Made by a program: the position numbers and the translations under genes. 17,444 nt of DNA, from assembly GCA_910588285.1 (NCBI GenBank), contig CAJUQB010000098.1:1-17444 (forward strand), given 5' to 3'. The notes below the pieces were generated by a model. That model had not been told where the DNA came from. It saw only the letters and a program-made list of their open reading frames with translations, and made no database searches. Of the stretch, positions 1 through 7,006 are shown one piece after another (the stretch's first letter is position 1; every line of letters begins with the position of its first letter). This DNA is from an uncultured Lachnospiraceae bacterium (lineage in GTDB: Bacteria; Bacillota; Clostridia; Lachnospirales; Lachnospiraceae).

Positions 1-296
1 CTTCTTTGAAAATTGTCCATGTGCGCAAACGGCAGTTCTTTTTCCGCTTTCGCTAATTTACGGATAAACTCTGCACGACTATACCAAGCCGTTTACTTAA
101 TTGCTGCTATTCACACCCTATTATAATACTGGTAAAATTCATGCCGCCCAGTGAAATTGTTCCAAAGTTGACAACGGTGTTTACTACAGCTAGTAGCAGA
201 AACCCCAACACATAAAACGGAAATGCACCCACGATGTTTTTCGCAATGCCTTCTAAGTGGCCAGCTGATTCCACAGAGCTTTGGAGTTCAATCTGC
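1..296. other. Gene-free left margin with decayed coding traces
   Basis: No intact gene is visible here. On the minus strand, from about 92 to the left edge, a 30-codon open stretch (contains SRAEFIRKLAKAEKEL) follows a stop codon. It has no convincing start or ribosome binding site; its only ATG (18-20) lies near the window edge. A second minus-strand stretch (about 296 to 107) encodes a hydrophobic segment and is listed separately. No terminator hairpin was found for the minus-strand operon that ends at 297. I read this as degraded sequence, and I cannot exclude that the left-edge frame is part of something outside the window. Confidence 0.4.
107..296 (-). pseudogene. Possible remnant of a YeiH/UPF0324-type membrane protein
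   Basis: A minus-strand frame of about 63 codons ends at a TAG (107-109) just downstream of the aldo/keto reductase stop. It contains a hydrophobic stretch beginning FPFYVLGFLLLAVVNT, preceded by polar residues. This resembles the charged-loop-then-helix segment (PWF..LF....FNS) of the YeiH/UPF0324 family of putative sulfate exporters. The frame has no start codon, no ribosome binding site and far fewer residues than the roughly 340 of an intact family member, so it would be a fragment. The family assignment rests on one short segment recalled from memory and is weak; a chance hydrophobic frame is the alternative. Confidence 0.25.
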
Positions 297-1133
297 TTAA
301 AATGTGAAAGTCTCTGGATCAGCGTCAGGGGTGATGCTACGGTTGATATTCATGCTATCAATTTCGGACATATCCTCTGCGTTTAGCTCAAAGTCAAACA
401 GATTGCAATTCTCTCTTATATGCCCAACCTGCGTACCTTTTGGAATCGTCACCACACCGTGTTGCAATTCCCAGCGCAGCACCACTTGCACAGCGCTTTT
501 CCCATATTTCCGTCCAATCCTGCTTAATATCGGATCATAGACATACAGCCCTTGCCCCAGTGGCTGGCAAGCCTCCAGAACTGTGCCACGCGACTGGCAA
601 TATGCTCTCAGCTCTGGGCAGGACATCTGTGGATGCATTTGATACTGGTTAATAGCTGGTACCGTCCCCCCCATGGAAATAATGTCGTCTATGTGGTGTG
701 GATTGAAATTGCTTACGCCAATAGATCTGGCCAGTCCCTCCTCGCGGATGCGCTCCAAAACCTCCCAACTCTGCTGATACCGACCCCGGACTGGCCAATG
801 GATGAGATAAAGATCCACATAGTCCAGTCCCAGCCGGGACAGACTTTCCTGGAATGCGTCATATTCACGCCCCATACGCATATCTGTTGTCCACAATTTG
901 GTAGTGACAAACAGCTTATCGCGCGGTATTCCGGACTGACGGATGGCTTCTCCCACAGCTGTTTCATTATAATATACAGAAGCTGTATCCAGATGCCGAT
1001 ATCCAAGTTCCAAGGCATTTAGCACAGATTGTACTGTTTCCTTCTGGTTTTCGCTGATGAGGGCAGTGCCATAACCAAGCTGTGGGATTTGAACTCCATT
1101 GTTTAACGTAATCATGGTTTCAAACGTCATCAT
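297..1133 (-). CDS. Aldo/keto reductase (2,5-diketogluconate reductase-like)
   Basis: This is a NAD(P)H-dependent (beta/alpha)8-barrel reductase of about 278 residues, the normal length of the family. All four catalytic residues are visible: Asp49 and Tyr54 (in HLDTASVYYNE), Lys79 (TTKLW) and His112 (LIHWP). It also has the family signature IGVSNF and a C-terminal IPKGTQVGHIREN segment that contacts the cofactor in relatives. The start is placed at the ATG that overlaps the TGA of the upstream deoC-like gene, 5 nt after a GGAGG; the next codon is also ATG and fits equally well. The overlap implies translational coupling as the last gene of a three-gene operon. The substrate is unknown. Reduction of an aldehyde from the neighbouring aldolase is a reasonable inference but is not shown by the sequence. 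Confidence 0.9.
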   Translation of the reverse strand: MMTFETMITLNNGVQIPQLGYGTALISENQKETVQSVLNALELGYRHLDTASVYYNETAVGEAIRQSGIPRDKLFVTTKLWTTDMRMGREYDAFQESLSRLGLDYVDLYLIHWPVRGRYQQSWEVLERIREEGLARSIGVSNFNPHHIDDIISMGGTVPAINQYQMHPQMSCPELRAYCQSRGTVLEACQPLGQGLYVYDPILSRIGRKYGKSAVQVVLRWELQHGVVTIPKGTQVGHIRENCNLFDFELNAEDMSEIDSMNINRSITPDADPETFTF

Positions 1134-1825
1134 TCTTTCCTCCATGTGCAAAATTCTTCCAATATTTTTATACTATTAGAAGTTCCGATACGCTCAGCAC
1201 CGGCCTCCAGCATTGTCTGGCATTCCGCCCAACTGCGGATTCCCCCCGCTGCCTTGACTGAAACTGAATCTCCCACGATTGTTTTCATCAGCCGGACATC
1301 CTCCGCGTCTGCCCCAGAAGGCCCAAACCCAGTGGAAGTTTTGATAAAATTCGGACACACCATTTTAGAAATTTCTGAAAGTGTGCAGATTTCGTCCTTC
1401 GATAGATAACAGTTTTCAAAAATCGCCTTAAGGACAACACCATTTAATCGACAGAGCTGTGTGAGCTGTGACATTTCTAATTCCACAGCCTTCCAGTTGT
1501 GTTGTTTTACCTGGGTAAGGTTGATCACATAATCAATTTCATCTGCACCGTCATGGATAGCACGTTCCGTCTCAGCCAGTTTGATCGCAGTAGTAGTCTG
1601 TCCCAGTGGAAAACTGATAGCTGCGCCTACATGAACAGGGCTCCCATTCAAACATTCCCGGCAAAAGGCCACGGGAGCAGAGTTGATTGCTACCATTTTA
1701 AAGCCATACTGAATGGCTTGGGTACAAAGTTGAGCAAGTTGCTCATGCGTTGCGTTAGGCCGAAGTAGCGTGTGGTCAAATAATGCTGCAAGGGTTTGCG
1801 TTGTCAGTGTGTTTATGTCGATCAT
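1130..1825 (-). CDS. deoC: Deoxyribose-phosphate aldolase (DeoC family)
   Basis: This class I aldolase has 231 residues, typical of bacterial DeoC, which splits 2-deoxyribose 5-phosphate into acetaldehyde and glyceraldehyde 3-phosphate. The Schiff-base lysine is Lys162 in FIKTSTGFGPSGA. The assisting residues are visible as Asp98 (DEIDYVIN) and Lys191 (KAAGGIRSW), and the C-terminal AGAERIGTS phosphate loop is intact. The start overlaps the stop of the upstream fusion gene (ATGA) and follows a GGGGG-rich ribosome binding site, so the two are translationally coupled. Context is odd: no deoxyribonucleoside genes (deoD, deoB, pdp) are nearby, and the operon appears dedicated to maltose phosphorolysis. 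It is either a true DeoC co-opted here or a paralogue with another phosphosugar substrate; the residues alone do not decide. Confidence 0.92.
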   Translation of the reverse strand: MIDINTLTTQTLAALFDHTLLRPNATHEQLAQLCTQAIQYGFKMVAINSAPVAFCRECLNGSPVHVGAAISFPLGQTTTAIKLAETERAIHDGADEIDYVINLTQVKQHNWKAVELEMSQLTQLCRLNGVVLKAIFENCYLSKDEICTLSEISKMVCPNFIKTSTGFGPSGADAEDVRLMKTIVGDSVSVKAAGGIRSWAECQTMLEAGAERIGTSNSIKILEEFCTWRKE

Positions 1826-3063
1826 TGTATTTCCCCCTTCGCCCGCACATTTGCGGACTCAATCTCAATTCTATTTCCCCTGCGGAATACCCGCTTTTGG
1901 AGGCCAGATAAGCCAATTGTATTGTAATCATGGCCTGCGTCGGCCCTGTATGCAAAAAAGCATATCAGCGGTTTATCCCCTGTGTTCACCATTCGGTGAG
2001 CAAATCCCTTTGCCGCATAGGTTGCGCTGCCGGGCACCAGTGGAAACCAGCGCACCGTGCCGTCGGTGTGTTCAGTCAGCAGTAACCCGGAGCCCTGTAA
2101 AGTATAGTAAACCTCCCCGGTTTCCAGGATTTGATGAAAATGTCCTTTGGTCATAAAGCATTCCTCGCCAATATTTCCAGGATAGAGGGTTGTAAGGCCA
2201 AAGGAAACGTCTCCCGGATGCTTTGGCGCGGCCAGTTCATGAAATTCATAGATTATTGGATCGATTCCCTGTTCTAACAGTTCCTTGACTGTAGCTTGAT
2301 CCCTAAAAAATCCTGCCATATGGCTAAGACGGCGTGTTGTTGTCTGCGTTGTCAAGGAGGAAGGGAAAGTCAGCGCTACAGAAAAGCCCGTGAACCAGTT
2401 CAGGAATGGTGGCAATCCCAAAAGGGACGCAAATACTCCCGGGAGTTGGTCTGTGGAACTGACAGTCGCATCTGCTCCGCCTTCCAGGGCTGGCATACCA
2501 ATTCCTACACAGAACATCCCTGCCGCGCGTATAGAGGCTATGCCGCTGGCAGCATCCTCCACACCGACACAAGCCTCCGGTGGCAGTCCAAAATGAGATG
2601 CGGCAGCTAAATAAATATCAGGGGCAGGTTTTCCATGGGTTACCGAGTCCGGATCTACACAAAAGTCGAAATTTAGTCCCAGTTTTTCCAAGATAAAGGC
2701 TGCACTATGGCTAGAAGATGCCAGTGCTATAGGTATATTGTGCTCCTGAAGAAGTTGGAGGGTTTCCATGATCCCAGGCATAATTTGTTGCTGGGAAAGT
2801 ATGGTTCGCAACAATTCTTGATAGACTGTGTTTTTTTCGTCTGCCGTGCGGTGCAGTTCTTGTGGAGTAGCCGCAATATGATAGTGTTTTGCCAGTAGCT
2901 CCATGCAGGTATACCGAGGGATGCCTTTAGTAAGATCCTCTGCCCCGCGTGTGTGACAGATGCCCCATTTGTTCAGCAATACCTGTTCCCACGCCATAAA
3001 ATGAAATTCATCGGTGTTAACCACAACGCCATCTAGATCAAATATAACAAGGCGAACTTCCAT
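1822..3063 (-). CDS. pgmB: Fused beta-phosphoglucomutase / cupin phosphoglucose isomerase
   Basis: The protein has 413 residues in two complete enzymes. Residues 1 to about 217 are a HAD-superfamily beta-phosphoglucomutase: nucleophile Asp9 and acid/base Asp11 in FDLDGVVVNT, the ALASSS phosphate loop, Lys145 in GKPAPD, and Glu169-Asp170 in GVEDAASGI. The last three match the numbering I recall for the Lactococcus enzyme. Residues from about 220 to 400 are a cupin-type phosphoglucose isomerase: RRLSHMAGFF, LYPGNIG, and metal ligands His308, His310, Glu317 (TKGHFH...GEVY) and His356 (AHRMVN), then ADAGHDYNTI. Together they convert beta-glucose 1-phosphate to glucose 6-phosphate and then to fructose 6-phosphate in the cytoplasm. 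The start is the ATG 8 nt after AGGGAG; an in-frame GTG three codons earlier overlaps that site and is less likely. It is the first gene of its operon. Confidence 0.95.
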   Translation of the reverse strand: MEVRLVIFDLDGVVVNTDEFHFMAWEQVLLNKWGICHTRGAEDLTKGIPRYTCMELLAKHYHIAATPQELHRTADEKNTVYQELLRTILSQQQIMPGIMETLQLLQEHNIPIALASSSHSAAFILEKLGLNFDFCVDPDSVTHGKPAPDIYLAAASHFGLPPEACVGVEDAASGIASIRAAGMFCVGIGMPALEGGADATVSSTDQLPGVFASLLGLPPFLNWFTGFSVALTFPSSLTTQTTTRRLSHMAGFFRDQATVKELLEQGIDPIIYEFHELAAPKHPGDVSFGLTTLYPGNIGEECFMTKGHFHQILETGEVYYTLQGSGLLLTEHTDGTVRWFPLVPGSATYAAKGFAHRMVNTGDKPLICFFAYRADAGHDYNTIGLSGLQKRVFRRGNRIEIESANVRAKGEIQ

Positions 3064-3092
3064 GGCAATCACTCCCTTTCAGTTTGACATTC

Positions 3093-3121
3093 ATTATACC
3101 AGCACCTCAGCCCACAATCAA
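3093..3121 (-). promoter_or_regulatory. Promoter of the pgmB-deoC-reductase operon
   Basis: Read on the minus strand, TTGATT (3121-3116), a 17-nt spacer and TATAAT (3098-3093) form a strong sigma-A promoter. The -10 is extended by an upstream TG (TGGTATAAT). The start codon lies about 30 nt downstream of the -10. A pair of operator palindromes begins 4 bp upstream of the -35 element. Confidence 0.75.
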
Positions 3122-3124
3122 TAT

Positions 3125-3145
3125 TTATCGATAAATTTTCGATAA
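3125..3145. promoter_or_regulatory. Tandem operator pair in the pgmB/GH13 intergenic region
   Basis: A perfect TTATCGATAA palindrome (3125-3134, part of a 14-bp palindrome) is followed by a one-mismatch copy, TTTTCGATAA (3136-3145). The centres are 11 bp apart, about one helical turn. The pair sits between the two divergent -35 elements and abuts the one serving pgmB. The same motif pairs recur at 9841-9872 and 11092-11112, which makes this a probable binding site for the LacI-family protein encoded at 9993. Binding is inferred. Confidence 0.7.
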
Positions 3146-3171
3146 AATTTTTTATTTTCTTCGATTTAAGA

Positions 3172-3200
3172 TTGACTTGTTTTGAAAAAACCAGTATGAT
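3172..3200 (+). promoter_or_regulatory. Promoter of the GH13-epimerase operon
   Basis: TTGACT (3172-3177), a 17-nt spacer and TATGAT (3195-3200) form a good sigma-A promoter on the plus strand. It gives a leader of roughly 100 nt before the ATG at 3312. The operator pair lies 26 to 47 bp upstream of the -35, so repression would need looping, a multimer or interaction with the divergent promoter. Confidence 0.7.
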
Positions 3201-3311
3201 ATAAAAAGGGGCAGCCGTATAAGACTGTTTTACAGAGTGTTGCTGTCCTATCTTTTTCCTGTGCATAAAAGAACAGGGAGATTGTTCGATTACCAACGAG
3301 GAGGAAAGCAT

Positions 3312-5030
3312 ATGAAGGTTGAAGCAGTTTACCATCGACCAAGAAACGAATTCGCATATTATGACACAAATGGTACGGCCACAATTCTTTTGCGGGTAGG
3401 CAGCAACGATATCCTTAGAGCAAGGTTGTTCTGGTTTGATAAATACTGTATAGATGAAAGTATAGCGGCGGTGGAAATGGAATCTATCCTCAGCGACAGC
3501 CTGTTTTCTTATTTTCGCATCAGTATTACACCTAAATACCGTCGGCTCCAATATTATTTTGAATTGATGGATCGATCGGGCGCAGTGTGGTACTTGGATG
3601 AAATAGGCTGCCATCAGACGGCAGACGGCTGTACGGAGAGCTGTTTCCAGATGCCTTATTTGAACCGGACAGATGCCATTACTGTACCTGGGTGGGCCAA
3701 GGAAGCGGTGTTTTATCAAATCTTCCCAGATTCCTTCGCCCGTAAGGAGCCCACCCCTACCGGGGAGGACTTTCCATCCTGGGGCAGTGAACCAGATGTC
3801 GTTGCTCACCTTGGCGGCAATTTGGGAGGTCTGCGGGACAGATTGGACTATCTCTCCGGACTGGGGATCAACGCTTTATACCTGTGCCCAATCTTCCAGT
3901 CTAATAGCTGCCACCGGTATAATACCTATGATTATTTTAAAGTGGACTCCCGGCTGGGAACCTTGGAAGACTTCAAATCCCTGCTAATGGATTGTCACCG
4001 CCGGGGTATTCGCGTCGTGTTAGATGCGGTTTTCAACCACACCTGCGATACCTTCCCACGCTTCCAGGATGTATTGGAAAACGGTTCTGAATCTCCCTAT
4101 GTCAACTGGTATTTCATCAAGGAATATCCACTGGCAGTGGATGAGGTATACCGTTATGAGCGATTTTCTTTTGAACGGCATATGCCAAAGCTGAATACGG
4201 AAAACCGCGAGGTACGCCGCTATCTGTTAGAGGTGGCGCGGTATTGGACACAACTTGGCATCGATGGCTGGCGGCTGGATGTGGCCAATGAGATTGATTT
4301 ATCTTTTTGGCGGGATTTTCGACGGGAGGTAAAGGCTATCAATCCGGAGGCCCTTATCATCGGCGAGGTATGGGGAGACTCCCAACCGTACCTCGCGGGA
4401 GATATGTTTGATAGCGTGATGAATTATCCTTTCACCACCATATGTCGCTCCCACTTCCTTGATGGCACGCTGGGCGCTACAGCTTTCCGGCAAGAGATAA
4501 ATCGGTTGCTTACACACTACCCGGAACCCATGACCCAGTGTATGTATAATCTGCTGGGATCCCATGATACTGCTCGGTGGCTGACCCTTGCCAAAGGACG
4601 GGAAGAAGCCGTTGCTTGTTCTGTGGTATTCCAATTCTTATTTGTGGGAATGCCTGCCATCTACTATGGGGACGAAACCGGGATGGTCGGGGAAGATTTT
4701 ATCAAAGCCAGACGATGTATGTGCTTTACGCCGGCAAACATGGCGGGACAAACGCTGCTGAAGCTATATCGAAACCTTGTAGCCTTCCGCAAAGCCCACC
4801 CAGCGTTATCCGAGGGCGTATTCCGTTGGCTGGATCCCCAACCCATTCAGGGATCTGCCCCGCTGGCGTTTCTCCGGCGTACGGATGGGGATACAGTTGT
4901 GATGATTTGGAATCCAGGAGACGAACCGGTACAATGTAAGCTGCCGTGGGACGGACAGGCGGGGCAAATTCTTTCCCTGGCTCCCATGGGGTACAAAATT
5001 TTTGCCAATGGACAGGAGGTCATGTTATGA
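3312..5030 (+). CDS. Cytoplasmic GH13 neopullulanase/cyclomaltodextrinase-like enzyme
   Basis: This alpha-amylase family glycoside hydrolase has 572 residues. An N-terminal beta-rich domain of about 115 residues (CBM34-like, with a YYFEL segment) precedes the barrel that starts near AVFYQIFPDSF. The GH13 conserved regions are present: DAVFNH (238-243), nucleophile Asp323 in GIDGWRLDVAN, acid/base Glu352 in IIGEVWGD and Asp419 in LLGSHDTARW. MPKLNTENREV is characteristic of the cyclomaltodextrinase/neopullulanase/maltogenic amylase group, and the length fits. There is no signal peptide, so it should trim imported maltodextrins inside the cell to maltose and glucose. The ATG at 3312 is preceded by GAGGAGG; the frame extends 25 codons upstream without a usable site. 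Its stop overlaps the epimerase start. It corresponds in role to B. subtilis yvdF; exact substrate preference cannot be read from sequence. Confidence 0.93.
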   Translation: MKVEAVYHRPRNEFAYYDTNGTATILLRVGSNDILRARLFWFDKYCIDESIAAVEMESILSDSLFSYFRISITPKYRRLQYYFELMDRSGAVWYLDEIGCHQTADGCTESCFQMPYLNRTDAITVPGWAKEAVFYQIFPDSFARKEPTPTGEDFPSWGSEPDVVAHLGGNLGGLRDRLDYLSGLGINALYLCPIFQSNSCHRYNTYDYFKVDSRLGTLEDFKSLLMDCHRRGIRVVLDAVFNHTCDTFPRFQDVLENGSESPYVNWYFIKEYPLAVDEVYRYERFSFERHMPKLNTENREVRRYLLEVARYWTQLGIDGWRLDVANEIDLSFWRDFRREVKAINPEALIIGEVWGDSQPYLAGDMFDSVMNYPFTTICRSHFLDGTLGATAFRQEINRLLTHYPEPMTQCMYNLLGSHDTARWLTLAKGREEAVACSVVFQFLFVGMPAIYYGDETGMVGEDFIKARRCMCFTPANMAGQTLLKLYRNLVAFRKAHPALSEGVFRWLDPQPIQGSAPLAFLRRTDGDTVVMIWNPGDEPVQCKLPWDGQAGQILSLAPMGYKIFANGQEVML

Positions 5031-6031
5031 GAATTGTTGTGACTGGTGGGAACGGAAATATTGGGGCGCACATCATCCGGGAATTGCTTAGGCAAGGATA
5101 TGACGACATTGTTTGTTTTGACAGGATGGAGCGTTCTATTCATCCGGAGGCGGTACGGTATATTTCCGGGGATCGGCACAACGAGCAGGCATATATCCGT
5201 GTGATGCGTGAGCTGAAGCCCGATATCGCTTTTGAGTTGACTTGCTTTGATGCCCAAGACGCACAGGTGAGCATTGAAGCCTTCCGGGATGTAAAGCACT
5301 TTATTACCGCCTCTACTGTATGTACCTATGGGAAGCACTTCAACCACTTTCCCATCCGGGAAGAGGACTGGTTTCAACCCTGTATACAGTACGGTATCAA
5401 CAAGCACGCCGCAGATTTGATGTACCTGGACGCCTTCCGTCGCGAGGGGTTCCCTGTCACCATCATGAAACCCTGTACCTCGTATAGTGAAATGAGCGGG
5501 ATGTTGCGCAACCTTACTACTGAGCACACCTGGATCGATAGGGTCAAAAAAGGGAAACCTATCCTTATCTGCGGGGACGGCGACATCCTGCACCAATATA
5601 TGCATACTGAGGACACTGCCCGCGGCTTCGTGGGGGTTATGGGCCGGCAGCACTGCATCGGTCAGGTTTATAACGTAACCCAGACTGGGTGCACCACCTG
5701 GGCAGAATATCACCGGACGGCCATGCAGATATTGGGCCAGGAGGTAGAGCTGGTGGGCCTTCCCCTATCCCAGCTCATGGAGATAGACCCTGAACGGTTC
5801 GCGCTGTGCAATGAGATTTTCGGGCAGCATACCTATGCCGCCAATGACAAGCTGCGCCGGGACGTGCCCGAGTGGCAGCCCCAGATTGGCTTGGCAGAGG
5901 GAATGTGCCGGGTTTTCCATGCCATGGAGGAACAGGGAACTATTCCTGACAGTAGCCTGGAGCAGTGGGAAGATGATATTATCACTGCAATAAAGCAGGG
6001 TTATGGGGCCCTTCCCCGCTTCCACAGATGA
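5027..6031 (+). CDS. NAD-dependent epimerase/dehydratase (extended SDR)
   Basis: This 334-residue protein has a Rossmann nucleotide-binding motif at its very start (TGGNGNIG, residues 6-13) and an extended-SDR active site: Ser96-Thr97 in FITASTVCTYG, then Tyr122 and Lys126 in the YxxxK of QYGINKHAADL. Relatives epimerise or dehydrate nucleotide sugars (UDP-glucose 4-epimerase group), but some oxidise free or phosphorylated sugars. The ATG overlaps the stop of the GH13 gene (ATGA) and follows AGGAGG inside that gene's 3' end, so the two are translationally coupled. The frame continues 27 codons further upstream within the GH13 gene, but that start has no ribosome binding site. A bidirectional terminator follows. 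Why an epimerase is tied to a maltodextrin hydrolase is not apparent; the substrate is unknown. Confidence 0.88.
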   Translation: MRIVVTGGNGNIGAHIIRELLRQGYDDIVCFDRMERSIHPEAVRYISGDRHNEQAYIRVMRELKPDIAFELTCFDAQDAQVSIEAFRDVKHFITASTVCTYGKHFNHFPIREEDWFQPCIQYGINKHAADLMYLDAFRREGFPVTIMKPCTSYSEMSGMLRNLTTEHTWIDRVKKGKPILICGDGDILHQYMHTEDTARGFVGVMGRQHCIGQVYNVTQTGCTTWAEYHRTAMQILGQEVELVGLPLSQLMEIDPERFALCNEIFGQHTYAANDKLRRDVPEWQPQIGLAEGMCRVFHAMEEQGTIPDSSLEQWEDDIITAIKQGYGALPRFHR

Positions 6032-6046
6032 TGGTCTGATTTTTCA

Positions 6047-6087
6047 AGAAAAAACGTCTTGGGACTTTTCCCCAAGACGTTTTTTCT
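6047..6087. terminator. Bidirectional intrinsic terminator between converging operons
   Basis: A 17-bp perfect stem (AGAAAAAACGTCTTGGG pairing with 6071-6087) closes a 7-nt loop. It has a GC-rich core flanked by A6 on one side and T6 on the other, so it works as a rho-independent terminator in both directions. It serves the plus-strand GH13-epimerase operon and the minus-strand transporter operon ending at 6122. Confidence 0.9.
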
Positions 6088-6121
6088 ATCACTTATCTTA
6101 ATATACAGGACATCTTTGCCA

Positions 6122-7006
6122 TTATCCCTTTGTTCCTCCGGCAGTCAGACCGCTGATCAAATATTTCTGGAGGAATACATACAATAGTGCAATGGGAAGG
6201 GCGATAAGCAGTGATCCTGCGGCAAATTTGGTAAATTGCATCTGAGAGCCTCCTGTCATGCTGCCCGATACAAAGGATTGGAGTCCCACGGCCAGCGTGT
6301 TCAGGTTGGGATCCCGGATAATTAGTTTGGCGATGACAAAATCTTGAAGTGGTGTCATAAAGGCCCACAATGCCTGTACGGCCAAAATCGGTTTTGCCAG
6401 GGGCATGACGATGCGGAAAAAGGTAGTGAAATTTCCTGCACCATCCAAGTGGGCAGCTTCATCCAGTTCCTTGGGGATATTATCCAGATAGCCTTTTACT
6501 AGGTAGGTATTGCCAGGAATAGCGCTGCCAACATAAATAGCAATGAGGTAGGCATGGGCGTGGTTCTGAACCAAACCAAGCAGTATTCCCAACGCATAGA
6601 AAGCAATCATAGCGGAGGTGAGCGGAAGGATCTGAAGCACCATGAAGATAAGCAAACCGAACTTTTTCCCCCGAAAATTAAACCGCGAATAAGCGTAAGC
6701 AGTAAAGGACACTAGGATAAGCTGTAGCACCATGACGATCAAGGATATTTTCATCGAATTTTTGAACCACAACAGGTAATTGCTGTCCGGATTGGTGAAC
6801 AGCCAGATGTAGTTATCCAGGTTCATCTCTTTAGGCACCAGCGTAGAGGAAAACATGGACTGGGAGGGATTGAAGGATGAAAAGACAATCCATAAAATGG
6901 GATAAATGATCACGATGCACACCACAATTAGGAACAGGTACATTCCTGCGGCGCACAGAAAATTTTTTGCTCTACAGGCTGTGTTGCGCTGCCTCACATC
7001 ATTCAT
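6122..7006 (-). CDS. mdxG: Maltodextrin ABC transporter permease, MalG type
   Basis: This integral membrane permease of 294 residues belongs to the MalG family of carbohydrate ABC importers. A membrane-spanning N-terminus (MYLFLIVVCIVIIYPILWIV) is followed by the MalG-type NPSQSMFSSTLVP periplasmic segment and further helices. The EAA loop, ELDEAAHLDGAGNFTTFFRI at about residues 198-217, docks the ATPase. The C-terminus SGLTAGGTKG is the usual MalG ending. The start overlaps the stop of the MalF-like gene (ATGA) and follows GGAGG by 9 nt. It is the last gene of the transporter operon, which ends at the bidirectional terminator. Maltodextrin specificity comes from the neighbouring phosphorylase and hydrolases. 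Confidence 0.93.
   Translation of the reverse strand: MNDVRQRNTACRAKNFLCAAGMYLFLIVVCIVIIYPILWIVFSSFNPSQSMFSSTLVPKEMNLDNYIWLFTNPDSNYLLWFKNSMKISLIVMVLQLILVSFTAYAYSRFNFRGKKFGLLIFMVLQILPLTSAMIAFYALGILLGLVQNHAHAYLIAIYVGSAIPGNTYLVKGYLDNIPKELDEAAHLDGAGNFTTFFRIVMPLAKPILAVQALWAFMTPLQDFVIAKLIIRDPNLNTLAVGLQSFVSGSMTGGSQMQFTKFAAGSLLIALPIALLYVFLQKYLISGLTAGGTKG

Noticed and set aside
3259..3285. CCTGT/ACAGG repeat in the GH13 leader as a regulatory hairpin
   Set aside because: A 5-bp stem around a 10-nt loop is too weak to distinguish from chance.
3069..3809. 246-codon minus-strand frame over the pgmB/GH13 intergenic region and the GH13 5' end
   Set aside because: It overlaps the promoters, the operators and the well-supported GH13 gene, and its protein is Cys/His-rich without any motif.
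4847..5713. 288-codon minus-strand frame over the GH13-epimerase junction
   Set aside because: It lies antisense to two genes with clear catalytic motifs and shows no domain of its own.
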